Source: JACVRN01 sp036389255 (lineage in GTDB: Bacteria > Acidobacteriota > Blastocatellia > Pyrinomonadales > Pyrinomonadaceae). From it: a DNA stretch of 64,000 nucleotides. The stretch spans positions 248,001-312,000 of the forward strand of contig DASVQI010000006.1 of NCBI GenBank assembly GCA_036389255.1, in the 5' to 3' direction. The notes beneath the pieces were generated by a model. That model worked only from the letters and a program-made list of their open reading frames with translations. It was not told where the DNA came from and made no database searches. Position 1 is the first letter of the stretch; every line of letters begins with the position of its first letter. Made by a program: the position numbers and the translations under genes. Below are positions 54,199-62,242 of the stretch, piece after piece.

Positions 54199-54567
54199 TC
54201 AGTCCCGACGTTGCCGCTTGGCCGCCTCCTTGTCCTTCTTCATTTGCTCCTCGACATCTGCCGGAATCTCCCTGCCGGCGCGCGCGGCGCGCGCCATCGC
54301 AGCGACCTTCTGCTCGACATCGTTGGCGTCGCCGCAGAGCGGCCGGAGTTTGTATGACCCTTTCGGCCCGAGGCGGAGAAGATCGTAAGGATCGCGCGCG
54401 CGCCGCCTTCGCGGCTCTTCGCTCCGATCCAAACCCTCCGCCTCGGCCCTCAAGACGTCCTCTACCGTCTCAGGCCGAAAGCTGCCGCACGAACGTACGA
54501 CATTGTGGACGAGGCTCTCAAAATCCTCGTCATTACCAAGCATTGGCTTTTTGGGTTTGATCGCCAT
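54199..54567 (-). CDS. Small charged protein between sigma factor and protease genes
   Basis: 122 residues beginning MAIKPKKPMLGNDEDFESLV. Very charged, with an Arg-rich centre (RSEEPRRRRARDPYDLL) and a Lys/Arg tail. No membrane helix and no zinc-binding anti-sigma signature, so it is not a classical RsgI/RseA-type anti-sigma. Position between an ECF sigma factor and an ImmA/IrrE protease makes it a candidate cytosolic anti-sigma or protease substrate. That is inference only. Confidence 0.6.
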   Translation of the reverse strand: MAIKPKKPMLGNDEDFESLVHNVVRSCGSFRPETVEDVLRAEAEGLDRSEEPRRRRARDPYDLLRLGPKGSYKLRPLCGDANDVEQKVAAMARAARAGREIPADVEEQMKKDKEAAKRQRRD

Positions 54568-54571
54568 AGTG

Positions 54572-55267
54572 TTAGTCCTGTTGCAGCCAGGCCTCCACGT
54601 ACTCTCTCATCTTCTTGTAGGCACGTTTCCGGGTCTGTCGCACGTCCTCGGGTGTCGTGTCCAGTTTCTCCGCCAATGCCTTAGAGTCCTCGTTGGAGAG
54701 CCTTTGTTGCTTGCGGCCGGGTTCGACCTTGAAACTATCCAGCGTCGCCTCCACGACCAGCTTCTGTTTGTCATTGAGCTGCTCGAAAGCTTCCCGAACG
54801 AGTCGATGTTCCAAGGGCTCGGATTCTGCGCTTACGCCACCGCATATGTCTTCGTCGAGCTGCGCCCACTCCTCGTCGGTTAGCTGTGCCTCTATTACCC
54901 CTTTTTTGGCCCGGAAAGACGAATATAGGAGACGTTTCGCAATCGTGACCAACCACGCCCTTACCCATCCTCGCCTTTGGTCGGGGTCTGAAGATTCGCT
55001 CGGACGGAACGTACCCGCCCTCTCGTAGATTCGTATGAACGTGTCGTCGACTAAGTCTTCGGTCGCTGCCTCATCTATAAAGTCAGAAAAGCGCCGGCGA
55101 CATGCCTTGTAAACGAATCCCTCGTGACGCTTGTAGAAGGCCGCAAAGGCGGCCTCAGCTTTAGTAGCCGACTCCACATCGTCCCGCCTTGCCATCCAGG
55201 CTAGCAGGTCTTCATCCGGCGCTCCGGTGAGGTCCGGGAGAGTCTTGACAGGTTCGGCCACTTCCAT
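54572..55267 (-). CDS. ECF-type sigma factor of the ubiquitin-like locus
   Basis: 231 residues. Region 2: LVDDTFIRIYERAGTFR, then RAWLVTIAKRLLYSSFRAKK. Region 4: LNDKQKLVVEATLDSF and LAEKLDTTPEDVRQTRKRAY. It differs from the ECF gene at 17-586. It is divergent from the UBL operon across a region filled with repeated TGTCAC boxes, one of which reads toward this gene (55334-55323). Autoregulation is likely by inference. Confidence 0.88.
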   Translation of the reverse strand: MEVAEPVKTLPDLTGAPDEDLLAWMARRDDVESATKAEAAFAAFYKRHEGFVYKACRRRFSDFIDEAATEDLVDDTFIRIYERAGTFRPSESSDPDQRRGWVRAWLVTIAKRLLYSSFRAKKGVIEAQLTDEEWAQLDEDICGGVSAESEPLEHRLVREAFEQLNDKQKLVVEATLDSFKVEPGRKQQRLSNEDSKALAEKLDTTPEDVRQTRKRAYKKMREYVEAWLQQD

Positions 55268-55322
55268 GGGGAAGATCTTTATCTGCGAAGCCCTCGGGAG
55301 GGGCTCTATTACTTTATACGCA

Positions 55323-55334
55323 GAAGCGTGACAC
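55323..55334 (-). promoter_or_regulatory. Inverted copy of the GTGTCACGCTTC box facing the sigma gene
   Basis: GAAGCGTGACAC on the plus strand is the exact reverse complement of the repeated box. Downstream, toward the sigma gene, TGCGTATAAAGTAATAGAG resembles the second part of the repeat unit but about 10 bases closer. It is 56 bases from the sigma start codon, a promoter-like distance. Confidence 0.6.
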
Positions 55335-55384
55335 GTCCACCAAAAAAGGCTGTTTTTGGCCGAAAAATCCGGCTTTCACGATAG

Positions 55385-55620
55385 GTGTCACGCTTCCGGG
55401 GCTCCTCGCATATCAACTAATGAGAGTGTCTTTTACCCCCCATTGTCCTCTTCATTCGGGGTTCCGCTAACGAGTGTCACGCTTCTGAAGGTCTCTGCGT
55501 ATCCGTCTATGAGGGGTATTTTCCTACGCCCCCGGCCCTTTCACGCGAGGCTCCCGGTGGAGTGTCACGCTTCCGTGGAACCTCGCGTACCAGTCAATAA
55601 GGGGCTTTTTGACACCTTGT
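55385..55620 (+). repeat. Three tandem ~88-bp degenerate repeats with promoter-like boxes
   Basis: Each unit starts GTGTCACGCTTC and holds TGTCAC-N17-CRTAYC: CATATC at 55409, CGTATC at 55498, CGTACC at 55586. The spacer is exactly 17 bases in all three. A weaker conserved block follows (about TCWATRAGGGGTNTTTT). The constant box and spacing look like three ECF-type promoters in series upstream of the UBL gene. The last predicted start lies about 48 bases before its ATG. Confidence 0.75.
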
Positions 55621-55645
55621 AAAAAATAATGAGGAAGGACAGGTT

Positions 55646-55897
55646 ATGGCACAAGAAAAAAAGACAGTCACAATTGTTGTAGAAGGCACTCCGCACGAGT
55701 GGCCGAAGGATGAGATCACATACGATGAGGTAGTCACTCTTGAGGTGCCGGACTACGCGCAGCATCCAGAGATCACATACTCCGTGAAATACAAGAGGGG
55801 GCATGGCAACAAGCCTGAAGGAATCCTCTCGCCCAATAGCTCTGTGAAAGTTAAGGAAGGGATGGTCTTCAGTGTTTCAGATACTGGTCAATCATAA
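55646..55897 (+). CDS. Multiubiquitin-type ubiquitin-like protein
   Basis: 83 residues, a single beta-grasp domain of the Multiubiquitin family: TVTIVVEGTPHEWPKDEITY, then DEVVTLEVPDY, ITYSVKYKRGHGNKPEGIL and VKVKEGMVFSVSDTGQS. It ends in TGQS without a terminal Gly-Gly, which is common in this family, so processing or a different conjugation chemistry is implied. SD-like GAGGAAGGACAGG precedes the ATG. Partner genes are the ThiF/E1 (26-base overlap) and a DUF6527 protein. Confidence 0.8.
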   Translation: MAQEKKTVTIVVEGTPHEWPKDEITYDEVVTLEVPDYAQHPEITYSVKYKRGHGNKPEGILSPNSSVKVKEGMVFSVSDTGQS

Positions 55898-57065
55898 TGA
55901 CGACCTGCGGCGTTTAGTCGAAAAGGGCTACGCTGTTGCCTTTGACAGCAACTATCTGGTTGTACGTGACATCCCGTATCTGGACAGTGAGCGCAACCTA
56001 CAGATCGGAGCAATCGTCACGAAGCTCGAATTTATAGACCAAGAGCGCGTCACCCAGTCAGACCATCAGGTTTTCTTCGCTGGCTCTGTCCCTTATGGCC
56101 TGGACGGAAAGCCGATTCCAAACCTCGGTGGTGGCCCTACGCAACTCGCTTTGAGCGAGGCATGCAAAGACTTGGTCGTGCAGCGCTCGTTCTCAAACAA
56201 GCCCAGGAGCACTGGCAAATTTCAAGATTTTTTTGAAAAGATAGAAAGCTACGTTGCCATAATATCCGGGCCGGCCATTGAACTGTATAACGCCAACCCC
56301 TACACCTTTCGCGTTGTCAAAGAGGTCGTATCCGACTCTGTATTCAAGTTTCATGATACGCTAACCAGCCGGGCAGAGATCACTGATCTGTCTGCGAAGT
56401 TCAAGGACGACGTTGTTGCTGTAATTGGCGTTGGCGGCACGGGCGCATATGTTTTGGACTTTCTGGTGAAGACGCCTGTACGGGAGATTCGGGCATTTGA
56501 CCTTGATCTGTTCCACGTTCACAACGCCTTTCGTTCGCCATGTAAGATTGAGTCAGATGAACTCGGTAAACTAAAGGCCGAGGTCTATCTTTCACGTTAC
56601 GAAAACTTCAGAACGGGTCTCACCGTAACTCCTAAGTTCATTGACGCCTCATCCTCTGATGAATTGAACGGTGTCACCTTCGCGTTCGTGTGTGTTGATA
56701 AGGGATCGTCGCGAGCAGGCATTTTTGACCTGCTCATTTCGAAAGGCATTCCTTTCATTGATGTGGGGATGGGCCTGAGTCGAAAGAACAGTGCACTTAA
56801 CGGTATGCTCCGAACCACCTACTACTCTGCCGAAGACGGCCCCGTGCTTCGTGACAGGGGGCTGGCCGAGCTTGCTGACGCCCCGGGTGACCTGTACCGC
56901 ACGAACATTCAGATTGGCGAACTCAATGCGCTCAATGCGTGTTTGGCCATTATCAAGTTTAAGCAACTGCGCGGATTCTATTTCGAGGAGGCTCCTCATT
57001 ACAATCTCCTCTTTGAAATAGGTGATGTCAAAATCGTTGGCGAATCAGAACTCGATGAAGATTGA
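55872..57065 (+). CDS. ThiF/E1-like activating enzyme with N-terminal DUF6791-type domain
   Basis: 397 residues from GTG. The N-terminal ~175 residues match the domain (DUF6791) that precedes ThiF in bacterial ubiquitin-like systems. The adenylation fold begins at VAVIGVGGTGAYVLDFL (~184-200), with IRAFDLDLFHVHNAFRSP as the conserved Asp-containing motif and FVCVDKGSSRAGI as a candidate catalytic-cysteine region. No separate E2-like gene is seen. Either the N-terminal domain serves that function or none is needed. Overlaps both neighbours, so the three genes are translated as a unit. Confidence 0.8.
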   Translation: MFQILVNHNDDLRRLVEKGYAVAFDSNYLVVRDIPYLDSERNLQIGAIVTKLEFIDQERVTQSDHQVFFAGSVPYGLDGKPIPNLGGGPTQLALSEACKDLVVQRSFSNKPRSTGKFQDFFEKIESYVAIISGPAIELYNANPYTFRVVKEVVSDSVFKFHDTLTSRAEITDLSAKFKDDVVAVIGVGGTGAYVLDFLVKTPVREIRAFDLDLFHVHNAFRSPCKIESDELGKLKAEVYLSRYENFRTGLTVTPKFIDASSSDELNGVTFAFVCVDKGSSRAGIFDLLISKGIPFIDVGMGLSRKNSALNGMLRTTYYSAEDGPVLRDRGLAELADAPGDLYRTNIQIGELNALNACLAIIKFKQLRGFYFEEAPHYNLLFEIGDVKIVGESELDED

Positions 57066-57459
57066 GTTACAACGTGTCCGCTACATGCCGAAGGAACTGA
57101 AACCCGGCGTGCTGTACGTTTCGGAAGAATTCGGCGCTGCGGCGCATCTCTGCGCCTGCGGATGTGGTGCCAAGATTAGGACGCCACTGGGGCCGACTGA
57201 ATGGTCTCTTGAGGAGATAGACGGTCAGCCAACTCTTCGCCCTTCAGTTGGAAACTGGCAGAAGGATTGCCAATCGCACTACTGGATATATCGAGGGGAA
57301 GTTATATGGTCAGATAAGTGGACGCCTGAGGAAATTGCCGCCGGTCGCCAAGCTGAAGAAGAGCGTCGGCACGCTTACTATGATGCCCTCGATCGAGGAT
57401 GGAGACAGACCTTACGAAGATTCTGGCATTGGTTAAAGAGTCTACTTCGGAGGAAGTGA
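57055..57459 (+). CDS. DUF6527-type cysteine-containing protein
   Basis: 134 residues starting MKIELQRVRYMPKELKPGVL at 57055, which overlaps the E1 stop by 11 bases. The block HLCACGCGAKIRTPLGPTEW, then the PSVGNWQKDCQSHYWIYRGE region, is the DUF6527 signature, with conserved Cys and His that could form a metal site or a Cys-His catalytic pair. DUF6527 genes travel with bacterial UBL/E1 operons; function not established by me. The C-terminus is a basic amphipathic helix. Confidence 0.7.
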   Translation: MKIELQRVRYMPKELKPGVLYVSEEFGAAAHLCACGCGAKIRTPLGPTEWSLEEIDGQPTLRPSVGNWQKDCQSHYWIYRGEVIWSDKWTPEEIAAGRQAEEERRHAYYDALDRGWRQTLRRFWHWLKSLLRRK

Positions 57460-57779
57460 TTCGCCTGTCTATCTGAGAGAGGATTGAATATCGCTCAAAA
57501 TAGGTGATTGACATATCCCTAAGCCGAAAACCAACTGCGAACATAAATGGCTGGTCTTGAAGACTATCTCGCCGCGTATACAAACGCCTTCAAAAGTAAA
57601 TAGGCGCGAGCAGCATTGGGCCGCTCAGCGCCTATTCTAATGTGATCACTGTCCTCACCCCAGCAATCACTTGAACGGTGGATTCACCAACCGTCCCAGT
57701 TAGGCTTAATATACATATCGGGAGTTCATCCCGCAAGTATTGAGATTCATTCCTGAACTAATTGGTAGGAGTTAAAAGG
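57460..57779. other. Intergenic region after the UBL operon
   Basis: A hairpin AATAGGCGC (from 57599) / GCGCCTATT (to 57636) with an inner GAGC/GCTC pair could end the UBL transcript, although no T-run follows. An 18-codon frame at 57547 is too short to call. TAGGAG before 57780 serves the next gene. Confidence 0.4.
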
Positions 57780-58130
57780 ATGAGAAGAGATTTTGAGTTA
57801 ATAAGGCTGCTTCTGCTAGAGCTTGAGGGGGACGAGTCTGTTAACCTGTCGGCCTATACAGGAGATCAGGTGAACTATCACAAGGCCCTGATTAAAGAGG
57901 CCGGACTTGCCGAAGGGATTATTCACTATCCGAGTACGGAGCAGACGGATATACCAGACCTCGCCATACTACAGAAACTCACATGGCAAGGCCATGAGTT
58001 TCTTGATAAAGCGAGGAATGACACAGTTTGGAACAAGGCGAAAAATATAGTGAAAGAGAAGGGCGTACCACTGTCTCTTGACGTACTTAAGATTGCGCTT
58101 TCAGAAGCTGTTAAGATGTTGATGAGCTAG
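57780..58130 (+). CDS. DUF2513 protein
   Basis: 116 residues from ATG 57780: MRRDFELIRLLLLELEGDES, YHKALIKEAGLAEG, LTWQGHEFLDKARNDTVWNKAK. This is the DUF2513 family, small proteins frequent in prophages and islands, function unknown. GGAGTTAAAAGG precedes the start. A TTG 18 bases upstream is unlikely to be used. Confidence 0.88.
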   Translation: MRRDFELIRLLLLELEGDESVNLSAYTGDQVNYHKALIKEAGLAEGIIHYPSTEQTDIPDLAILQKLTWQGHEFLDKARNDTVWNKAKNIVKEKGVPLSLDVLKIALSEAVKMLMS

Positions 58131-58159
58131 ACATGGCTTATGATGGGCCATTTTCTCTA

Positions 58160-58531
58160 CTACCGTCTGTAAGGTGATAGGAGCACGCCCGTCACCGTCA
58201 CGAACATGATGAAAAGCAGTATCGGCAGTAGCCACGAAAGAATCACGCCCCATGCGATGGTTCCGCTCCAGCCGCTCCTGTTAATGGTTATGGTCTGAGC
58301 CATCCTTTGAATAAAGCGCCCGCAGGAAGGGCAGGCTTCAGCGTAGCGCGAGATCATGTGCTCGCAGTCGGGACACGGGTACAGGTTAGGATGACGTGCT
58401 GCCGCTGCTCTTTCGACGTTCGTTTGCTCAATCGCCTCTGGGACTTTAGTGAGTTCCGCCCCGTAGCGCTTGCAGGTTTCATCCGTGGAGAAATTGACGA
58501 GACCGCATTGCGGACATTTGATGCTGCTCAT
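58160..58531 (-). CDS. Double zinc-ribbon protein with C-terminal membrane helix
   Basis: 123 residues. The first ribbon is IKCPQCGLVNFSTDETC, with the fourth ligand position reading RYG in place of a Cys pair. The second is YPCPDCEHMI...CPSCGRFI, with four Cys. A single hydrophobic segment, WGVILSWLLPILLFIMFVTV, is near the C-terminus. Membrane-anchored zinc-ribbon proteins are often of unknown role. Same strand and 15 bp from another ribbon-membrane gene. Confidence 0.65.
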   Translation of the reverse strand: MSSIKCPQCGLVNFSTDETCKRYGAELTKVPEAIEQTNVERAAAARHPNLYPCPDCEHMISRYAEACPSCGRFIQRMAQTITINRSGWSGTIAWGVILSWLLPILLFIMFVTVTGVLLSPYRR

Positions 58532-58546
58532 GTATGAGTTCCTTTG

Positions 58547-59038
58547 TCAGTAGATGTACTCTTCTCCGACTGGCATGTTGCCGTCTGAAAAGATCAGTTT
58601 TTCAAATCCATTCTTTTTCAAGCCCGTCTTGAAATTCTGCAACTGAGGAGAAGCGCTTATCATTGAAGGCGTGACGCCTTCAAAAAGAGGCGAAGTCATC
58701 AGCAAAGTTGTGTTGTCCGGGCCGGTCGCAGAAAGTTTCACGTTCCAACCGTTCTTTTGATATTCCTCCTCCATATATCTTGCGAATACTATGCGCTGGC
58801 CGGGCGAATAACTGGATTGCGTGCTCGAAGGCTGCTCACCGGCACTCGGCGCCGCTGCAGGCTTCGCGTTTGGTATAGACGGGAGTACCACGAACAACAA
58901 GATGGCGGCAATAAGAGCACCGACAAGTCCTATGAGGAAGTGCTTCGGAGTTGGCTGGCCGGGCTTTGTACATTGAGGGCATTGCTTCGCGTGGGGAGAC
59001 AGTGCGCGACCGCAAGTAATACAGGGTTTTGAAAGCAT
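58547..59038 (-). CDS. Zinc-ribbon membrane protein with extracytoplasmic domain
   Basis: 163 residues from ATG 59038 (GGAAGGA site). Cytosolic zinc ribbon CITCGRALSPHAKQCPQC at 5-22, a membrane helix (HFLIGLVGALIAAILLFVVL), then a Pro/Ser-rich linker and a small domain containing RYMEEEYQKNGWNVKL and KTGLKKNGFEKLIF. The upstream extension to 59131 is not needed. Function unknown. Confidence 0.65.
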   Translation of the reverse strand: MLSKPCITCGRALSPHAKQCPQCTKPGQPTPKHFLIGLVGALIAAILLFVVLPSIPNAKPAAAPSAGEQPSSTQSSYSPGQRIVFARYMEEEYQKNGWNVKLSATGPDNTTLLMTSPLFEGVTPSMISASPQLQNFKTGLKKNGFEKLIFSDGNMPVGEEYIY

Positions 59039-59258
59039 TGATTGAATTCCTTCCGAGAAGTGAAAGTGGTTGAAGGTGAGCCTTATAAGCGGCGTGAGCG
59101 TCAAAAGTTGCGCTAGCGAGCGCAAGCGCAACCATTCGTTATGGTAAAACCGACAGACCCTCTATGTCAAGAAACCTTCATTTACATTGGTCATGTTCTT
59201 ATATAGATTATACGAGGAAAATGGCCTCGAGCTTTGACATTGCCTTTATGGAGAGACG

Positions 59259-59960
59259 ATGCCTCACCGATTTCCATCAGTAATTGCCGTCACCCTTCTT
59301 CTCTGCCTCCTTGCAGTGATGCAGCAAGGGTGCGAGCAGAAGCTGGTCTCACAACAAGAAACCCCGAAAGCTAAATGCACGACCGATAAATCTCAATCTC
59401 CGGAGGCGAGGGGGTTCCGGCTCGGAATGAGCCTTGACCAGATACAGAAGAGATTTTCCGGCCTAAAAGTCAATGACGCCGACGAGTTCGGTATGACCAA
59501 AATTGTTCTTGAAGGCTCAAAGAGTGTTCCGTCGGATAGAGACGTGTCGACCATTTATTCGGATCGGATTCTCGTTAACACTTCTCGTTTCCCTGAGTTC
59601 ATGGAAGTACAAGTGGTCGCACTCGGTTTGATGGACAATCGGGTTACTTCCATAGATATTACGTACCCCGACGAGCCTAAGTGGGGAGCTTATGATGTTT
59701 TCGCGGCGCACGTCGCCAAAAGCTTCAATCTCCCTGACGAGAAAGATTGGAATCACGGGCAAGGTATGTCATCAATAACATGTAACGGATTCGACGTTTG
59801 GGCGGGCTTTAGGGTGCGGACCATCAACAGGGAAACCGCAGATGTGCGTGCCTACCCGTTTATTCTGATTAAAGACAATGACGCCGACAAGATGTTGGAA
59901 GAACGAAAGCAAGCTAAACGTGAGAAGGAGAAAGAAAAGCTCAAAGACTTCAAGCCGTAA
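59259..59960 (+). CDS. Secreted or lipid-anchored protein of unknown function
   Basis: 233 residues. The N-terminal signal (SVIAVTLLLCLLAVMQQGC) has a Cys at the expected cleavage position, though the residues before it (QQG) are a poor lipobox. The body contains RGFRLGMSLDQIQKRF, a repeat-like motif of small periplasmic domains, and ends in a long Lys/Glu helix. No known family. GGAGAG precedes the ATG. Confidence 0.65.
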   Translation: MPHRFPSVIAVTLLLCLLAVMQQGCEQKLVSQQETPKAKCTTDKSQSPEARGFRLGMSLDQIQKRFSGLKVNDADEFGMTKIVLEGSKSVPSDRDVSTIYSDRILVNTSRFPEFMEVQVVALGLMDNRVTSIDITYPDEPKWGAYDVFAAHVAKSFNLPDEKDWNHGQGMSSITCNGFDVWAGFRVRTINRETADVRAYPFILIKDNDADKMLEERKQAKREKEKEKLKDFKP

Positions 59961-60098
59961 AGTTATGATCTGCTTTTATAGCTGCATTTATCTCCATAAG
60001 CCAGAGGAGGCTTTGACACTAAAGAATGCGTTACCCGCAGCCCCTGAGAACCGTAGCCTGCTCTGTAGCCTGAGACTAGAATAAGGAAAGAATAGTAA

Positions 60099-60779
60099 AT
60101 GTACTCCCAACCGCCTTATCAACAACCAAATCTCTCACCATCTTTGCCATCTCAAACGCCAGCAAGCAGTACGAAAAAGAAGCTTGCACTCTTCGGCTGC
60201 CTGGGGCTTCTGGTGCTCTTTTTTGGTTGTGCCCTCATAGGAGCAATCCTCAATAGGTTCGGCGGGAATCTGAACACAAACCAGTCTAGGCCGAGCGTTG
60301 CAGCTCAGCCATCCCCTAAATCTTCTCCAGCCTACGCTGCCGTTACTCCGACATATTCCTCCGGTGGTCTTGGCCTTGATATGGCTGACTGGGAGCGCTC
60401 GCACGGCACCGGGCTGCCGGATGACCCTAACAGCACGATGTTCTTTAAGTATGAAGGCGGCAAATTCGTCGTCCAGTTCTCCAAGCTTAAATCCGGCAAC
60501 GTCAGCTATATCGAGCGCGTCTGGGGCGACCGTGATGCTGTATCCATTGAAGATGCTCGCACTGAAAGTAAGCAGTTCATACCTGCCGACAGTAAATTCG
60601 TTAAGACCTATACATCCCGAAGCGGAAGCACGGTCGACCTCTACACAAGCGTGTCCTTGAAAGATAGGTTTTCAACTTCTGAATTCATTGGAGGGAAGCC
60701 CGGAGATTTTATCATCCTGTACCGCAATCAAACCGGGCGCACGACCACGTTCATCGCGGCCATAGGCAATAATCCGTAA
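60099..60779 (+). CDS. Membrane-anchored protein with C-terminal domain
   Basis: 226 residues. A Pro/Gln-rich cytosolic N-terminus, one membrane helix (LALFGCLGLLVLFFGCALIG, ~30-50), a Pro/Ser linker, then a compact domain (MADWERSHGTG, SYIERVWGDRD, FVKTYTSRSGSTVDLY). Not recognised. The neighbouring secreted-protein genes suggest a cargo region outside the defence set. Confidence 0.6.
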   Translation: MYSQPPYQQPNLSPSLPSQTPASSTKKKLALFGCLGLLVLFFGCALIGAILNRFGGNLNTNQSRPSVAAQPSPKSSPAYAAVTPTYSSGGLGLDMADWERSHGTGLPDDPNSTMFFKYEGGKFVVQFSKLKSGNVSYIERVWGDRDAVSIEDARTESKQFIPADSKFVKTYTSRSGSTVDLYTSVSLKDRFSTSEFIGGKPGDFIILYRNQTGRTTTFIAAIGNNP

Positions 60780-60806
60780 CGGTGCGGCTCTAATAGAATA
60801 GCAGGA

Positions 60807-61352
60807 ATGATGCACAAAGATGCAATCGTTAATGAGATTGATAGGATAGTTCAAGCTTCTCTTGTAGAGTTTGTGGAAGATGTCTTTCGCTCTTTCTGGA
60901 ATGGAAGGGAGCGCGAGGCCGTAAGCCTTTACGTACTCGGCTATCTACAGAAGCAGTGTGGTGAGGATAAGCTCCTCCGAGAACCTACGCAGATAGGCAT
61001 CGAAGCGGCAGTCCCCAGCAGCCCCAAGTTGAATTCTAAGGGGCGCGTCTGCAAAGACCTAGTATTATGGCGCGAGCCTAAGATGACGTGTTGGAACGAG
61101 AGGTGGGAGGCTGTAAACCCTCCGCTTTCCATCATGGAGTGGAAGGTCTTTCGCTTGCCATCATCAAAAGCGCAGGTATATCCACAAGATGTCGCCTGGC
61201 TGAAAAGCTACGCCACTTTATTTCCCTCTATGTTCGTAGGGCATCCCTTCGTTGGGTATGCTGTTGCACTTGACCTGCTGCAGAGGAATTTCCGACTAAG
61301 CGTAACCAGGGTCGAAAGCGGGGAGGCTTGGGATAAGTGGCTTGAACTGTGA
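60807..61352 (+). CDS. Small PD-(D/E)XK-like protein (tentative)
   Basis: 181 residues. VCKDLVLWRE (D84) followed by LSIMEWKVF (E111-W-K113) gives the D...ExK pattern, with QIGIEAAVP before it, as in stand-alone nucleases that open with GIE..VP. All else is unrecognised. It could be a small toxin nuclease or restriction-like enzyme. The identification rests on motif spacing only. Confidence 0.5.
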   Translation: MMHKDAIVNEIDRIVQASLVEFVEDVFRSFWNGREREAVSLYVLGYLQKQCGEDKLLREPTQIGIEAAVPSSPKLNSKGRVCKDLVLWREPKMTCWNERWEAVNPPLSIMEWKVFRLPSSKAQVYPQDVAWLKSYATLFPSMFVGHPFVGYAVALDLLQRNFRLSVTRVESGEAWDKWLEL

Positions 61353-61368
61353 TCAAGAAGGAAATGTG

Positions 61369-62157
61369 ATGAGGCAGTTGAACTCACTACTAATAGCCAG
61401 CGGGCTGTGGCTTTGTTTAATCGTGGGTTGCAAGACCACGGACAACAGAACTCGCTCAGAGCAGCCCGCATCAAGTCCTGCAATGGCATCCAGCACTGTT
61501 TCCGAGATTGACCGTGCCCTCAGCATACCCGCAGGATACAAACCTGTCTACAAGGTCTTGGAAACCAAAGACGTGAGTACTGCGACGGCCACCAGAAAGG
61601 TCATGAACGTCTCTCTGCCTAATGGCCTGGATAAAGAGGCAGTAAGTAACAACCTCCGTTATGCAGCCAAAGAGCTTTATGAGAAAGAGAAGCCTGCCGC
61701 CCTGAAGGTTTATGCCTATCTGGAGGGCCGCACAATAGATCCATCAAACTCACTGGGAAAGCTGACTTTTGCGCCTTACGGGGACTGGGCGAGGGCAGCC
61801 GAGAAGACCTCGCTGGATAATTACAGGGCAGTTGTCGAAGGCCGGAATCCCTATCTTCCGCCGATTGAAAATGAAACTCCAGAAACTGATAGTCTTGAAA
61901 AGCAGGCTCTGTCCGGTGATTACCAAGCTCAGAGGAATCTTGCATACTATTTGTCCACAGGGGCTGATGGACATTCAAAGAATCCGGTCATGGCCTGTGC
62001 CTGGCGAATAGTAATTCTGAAATCAGGTGGCGCTAAAGTTGATGATAGTGACAGAAGCAATAAGAAATTTGATTGCGATCAGAAGCTCAACTCTCAACAG
62101 TTAATTGAGGCTGAAGCACAGGCTGCTGCACTGCTGAAGAAGATGAAGAAGCGTTAG
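61369..62157 (+). CDS. Lipoprotein of unknown function
   Basis: 262 residues from ATG 61369 after AAGGAAAT. Signal and lipobox LLIASGLWLCLIVGC (Cys ~22) are convincing, so it should be lipidated. The centre contains a VYKVLETKDVSTATATRKVM strand-rich part. The C-terminal ALSGDYQAQRNLAYYLSTG resembles a single Sel1-like helix pair. No enzyme motif. Confidence 0.7.
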   Translation: MRQLNSLLIASGLWLCLIVGCKTTDNRTRSEQPASSPAMASSTVSEIDRALSIPAGYKPVYKVLETKDVSTATATRKVMNVSLPNGLDKEAVSNNLRYAAKELYEKEKPAALKVYAYLEGRTIDPSNSLGKLTFAPYGDWARAAEKTSLDNYRAVVEGRNPYLPPIENETPETDSLEKQALSGDYQAQRNLAYYLSTGADGHSKNPVMACAWRIVILKSGGAKVDDSDRSNKKFDCDQKLNSQQLIEAEAQAAALLKKMKKR

Positions 62158-62242
62158 CGAACAGTTTTCTCAGGGTGCCTTAAATCAATCGGAGTGATAA
62201 TCTATTTGACGCAAGAAAAAGTATAGAACTATTCTTGCGCTC

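Larger units (their letters stand above)
55268..55645. promoter_or_regulatory. Divergent control region of the sigma and UBL operons
   Basis: 378 bp without a credible gene. It contains GTGTCACGCTTC on the plus strand three times (55385, 55474, 55562) and once inverted (55323-55334). Spacing of the direct copies is 89 and 88 bp. No T-run terminators. See the separate entries for the elements. Confidence 0.75.

Noticed and set aside
55385..55620. Possible CRISPR array
   Set aside because: Only three units, spacing of 88 bp, degenerate rather than identical repeats, no cas genes.
55356..55622. 88-codon plus-strand frame across the promoter repeats
   Set aside because: Its peptide repeats because the DNA repeats (CHASGAPR..., CHASVEPR...); no family, and the DNA elements explain the pattern.
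57547..57603. 18-codon frame MAGLEDYLAAY...
   Set aside because: No ribosome site and too short to distinguish from chance.
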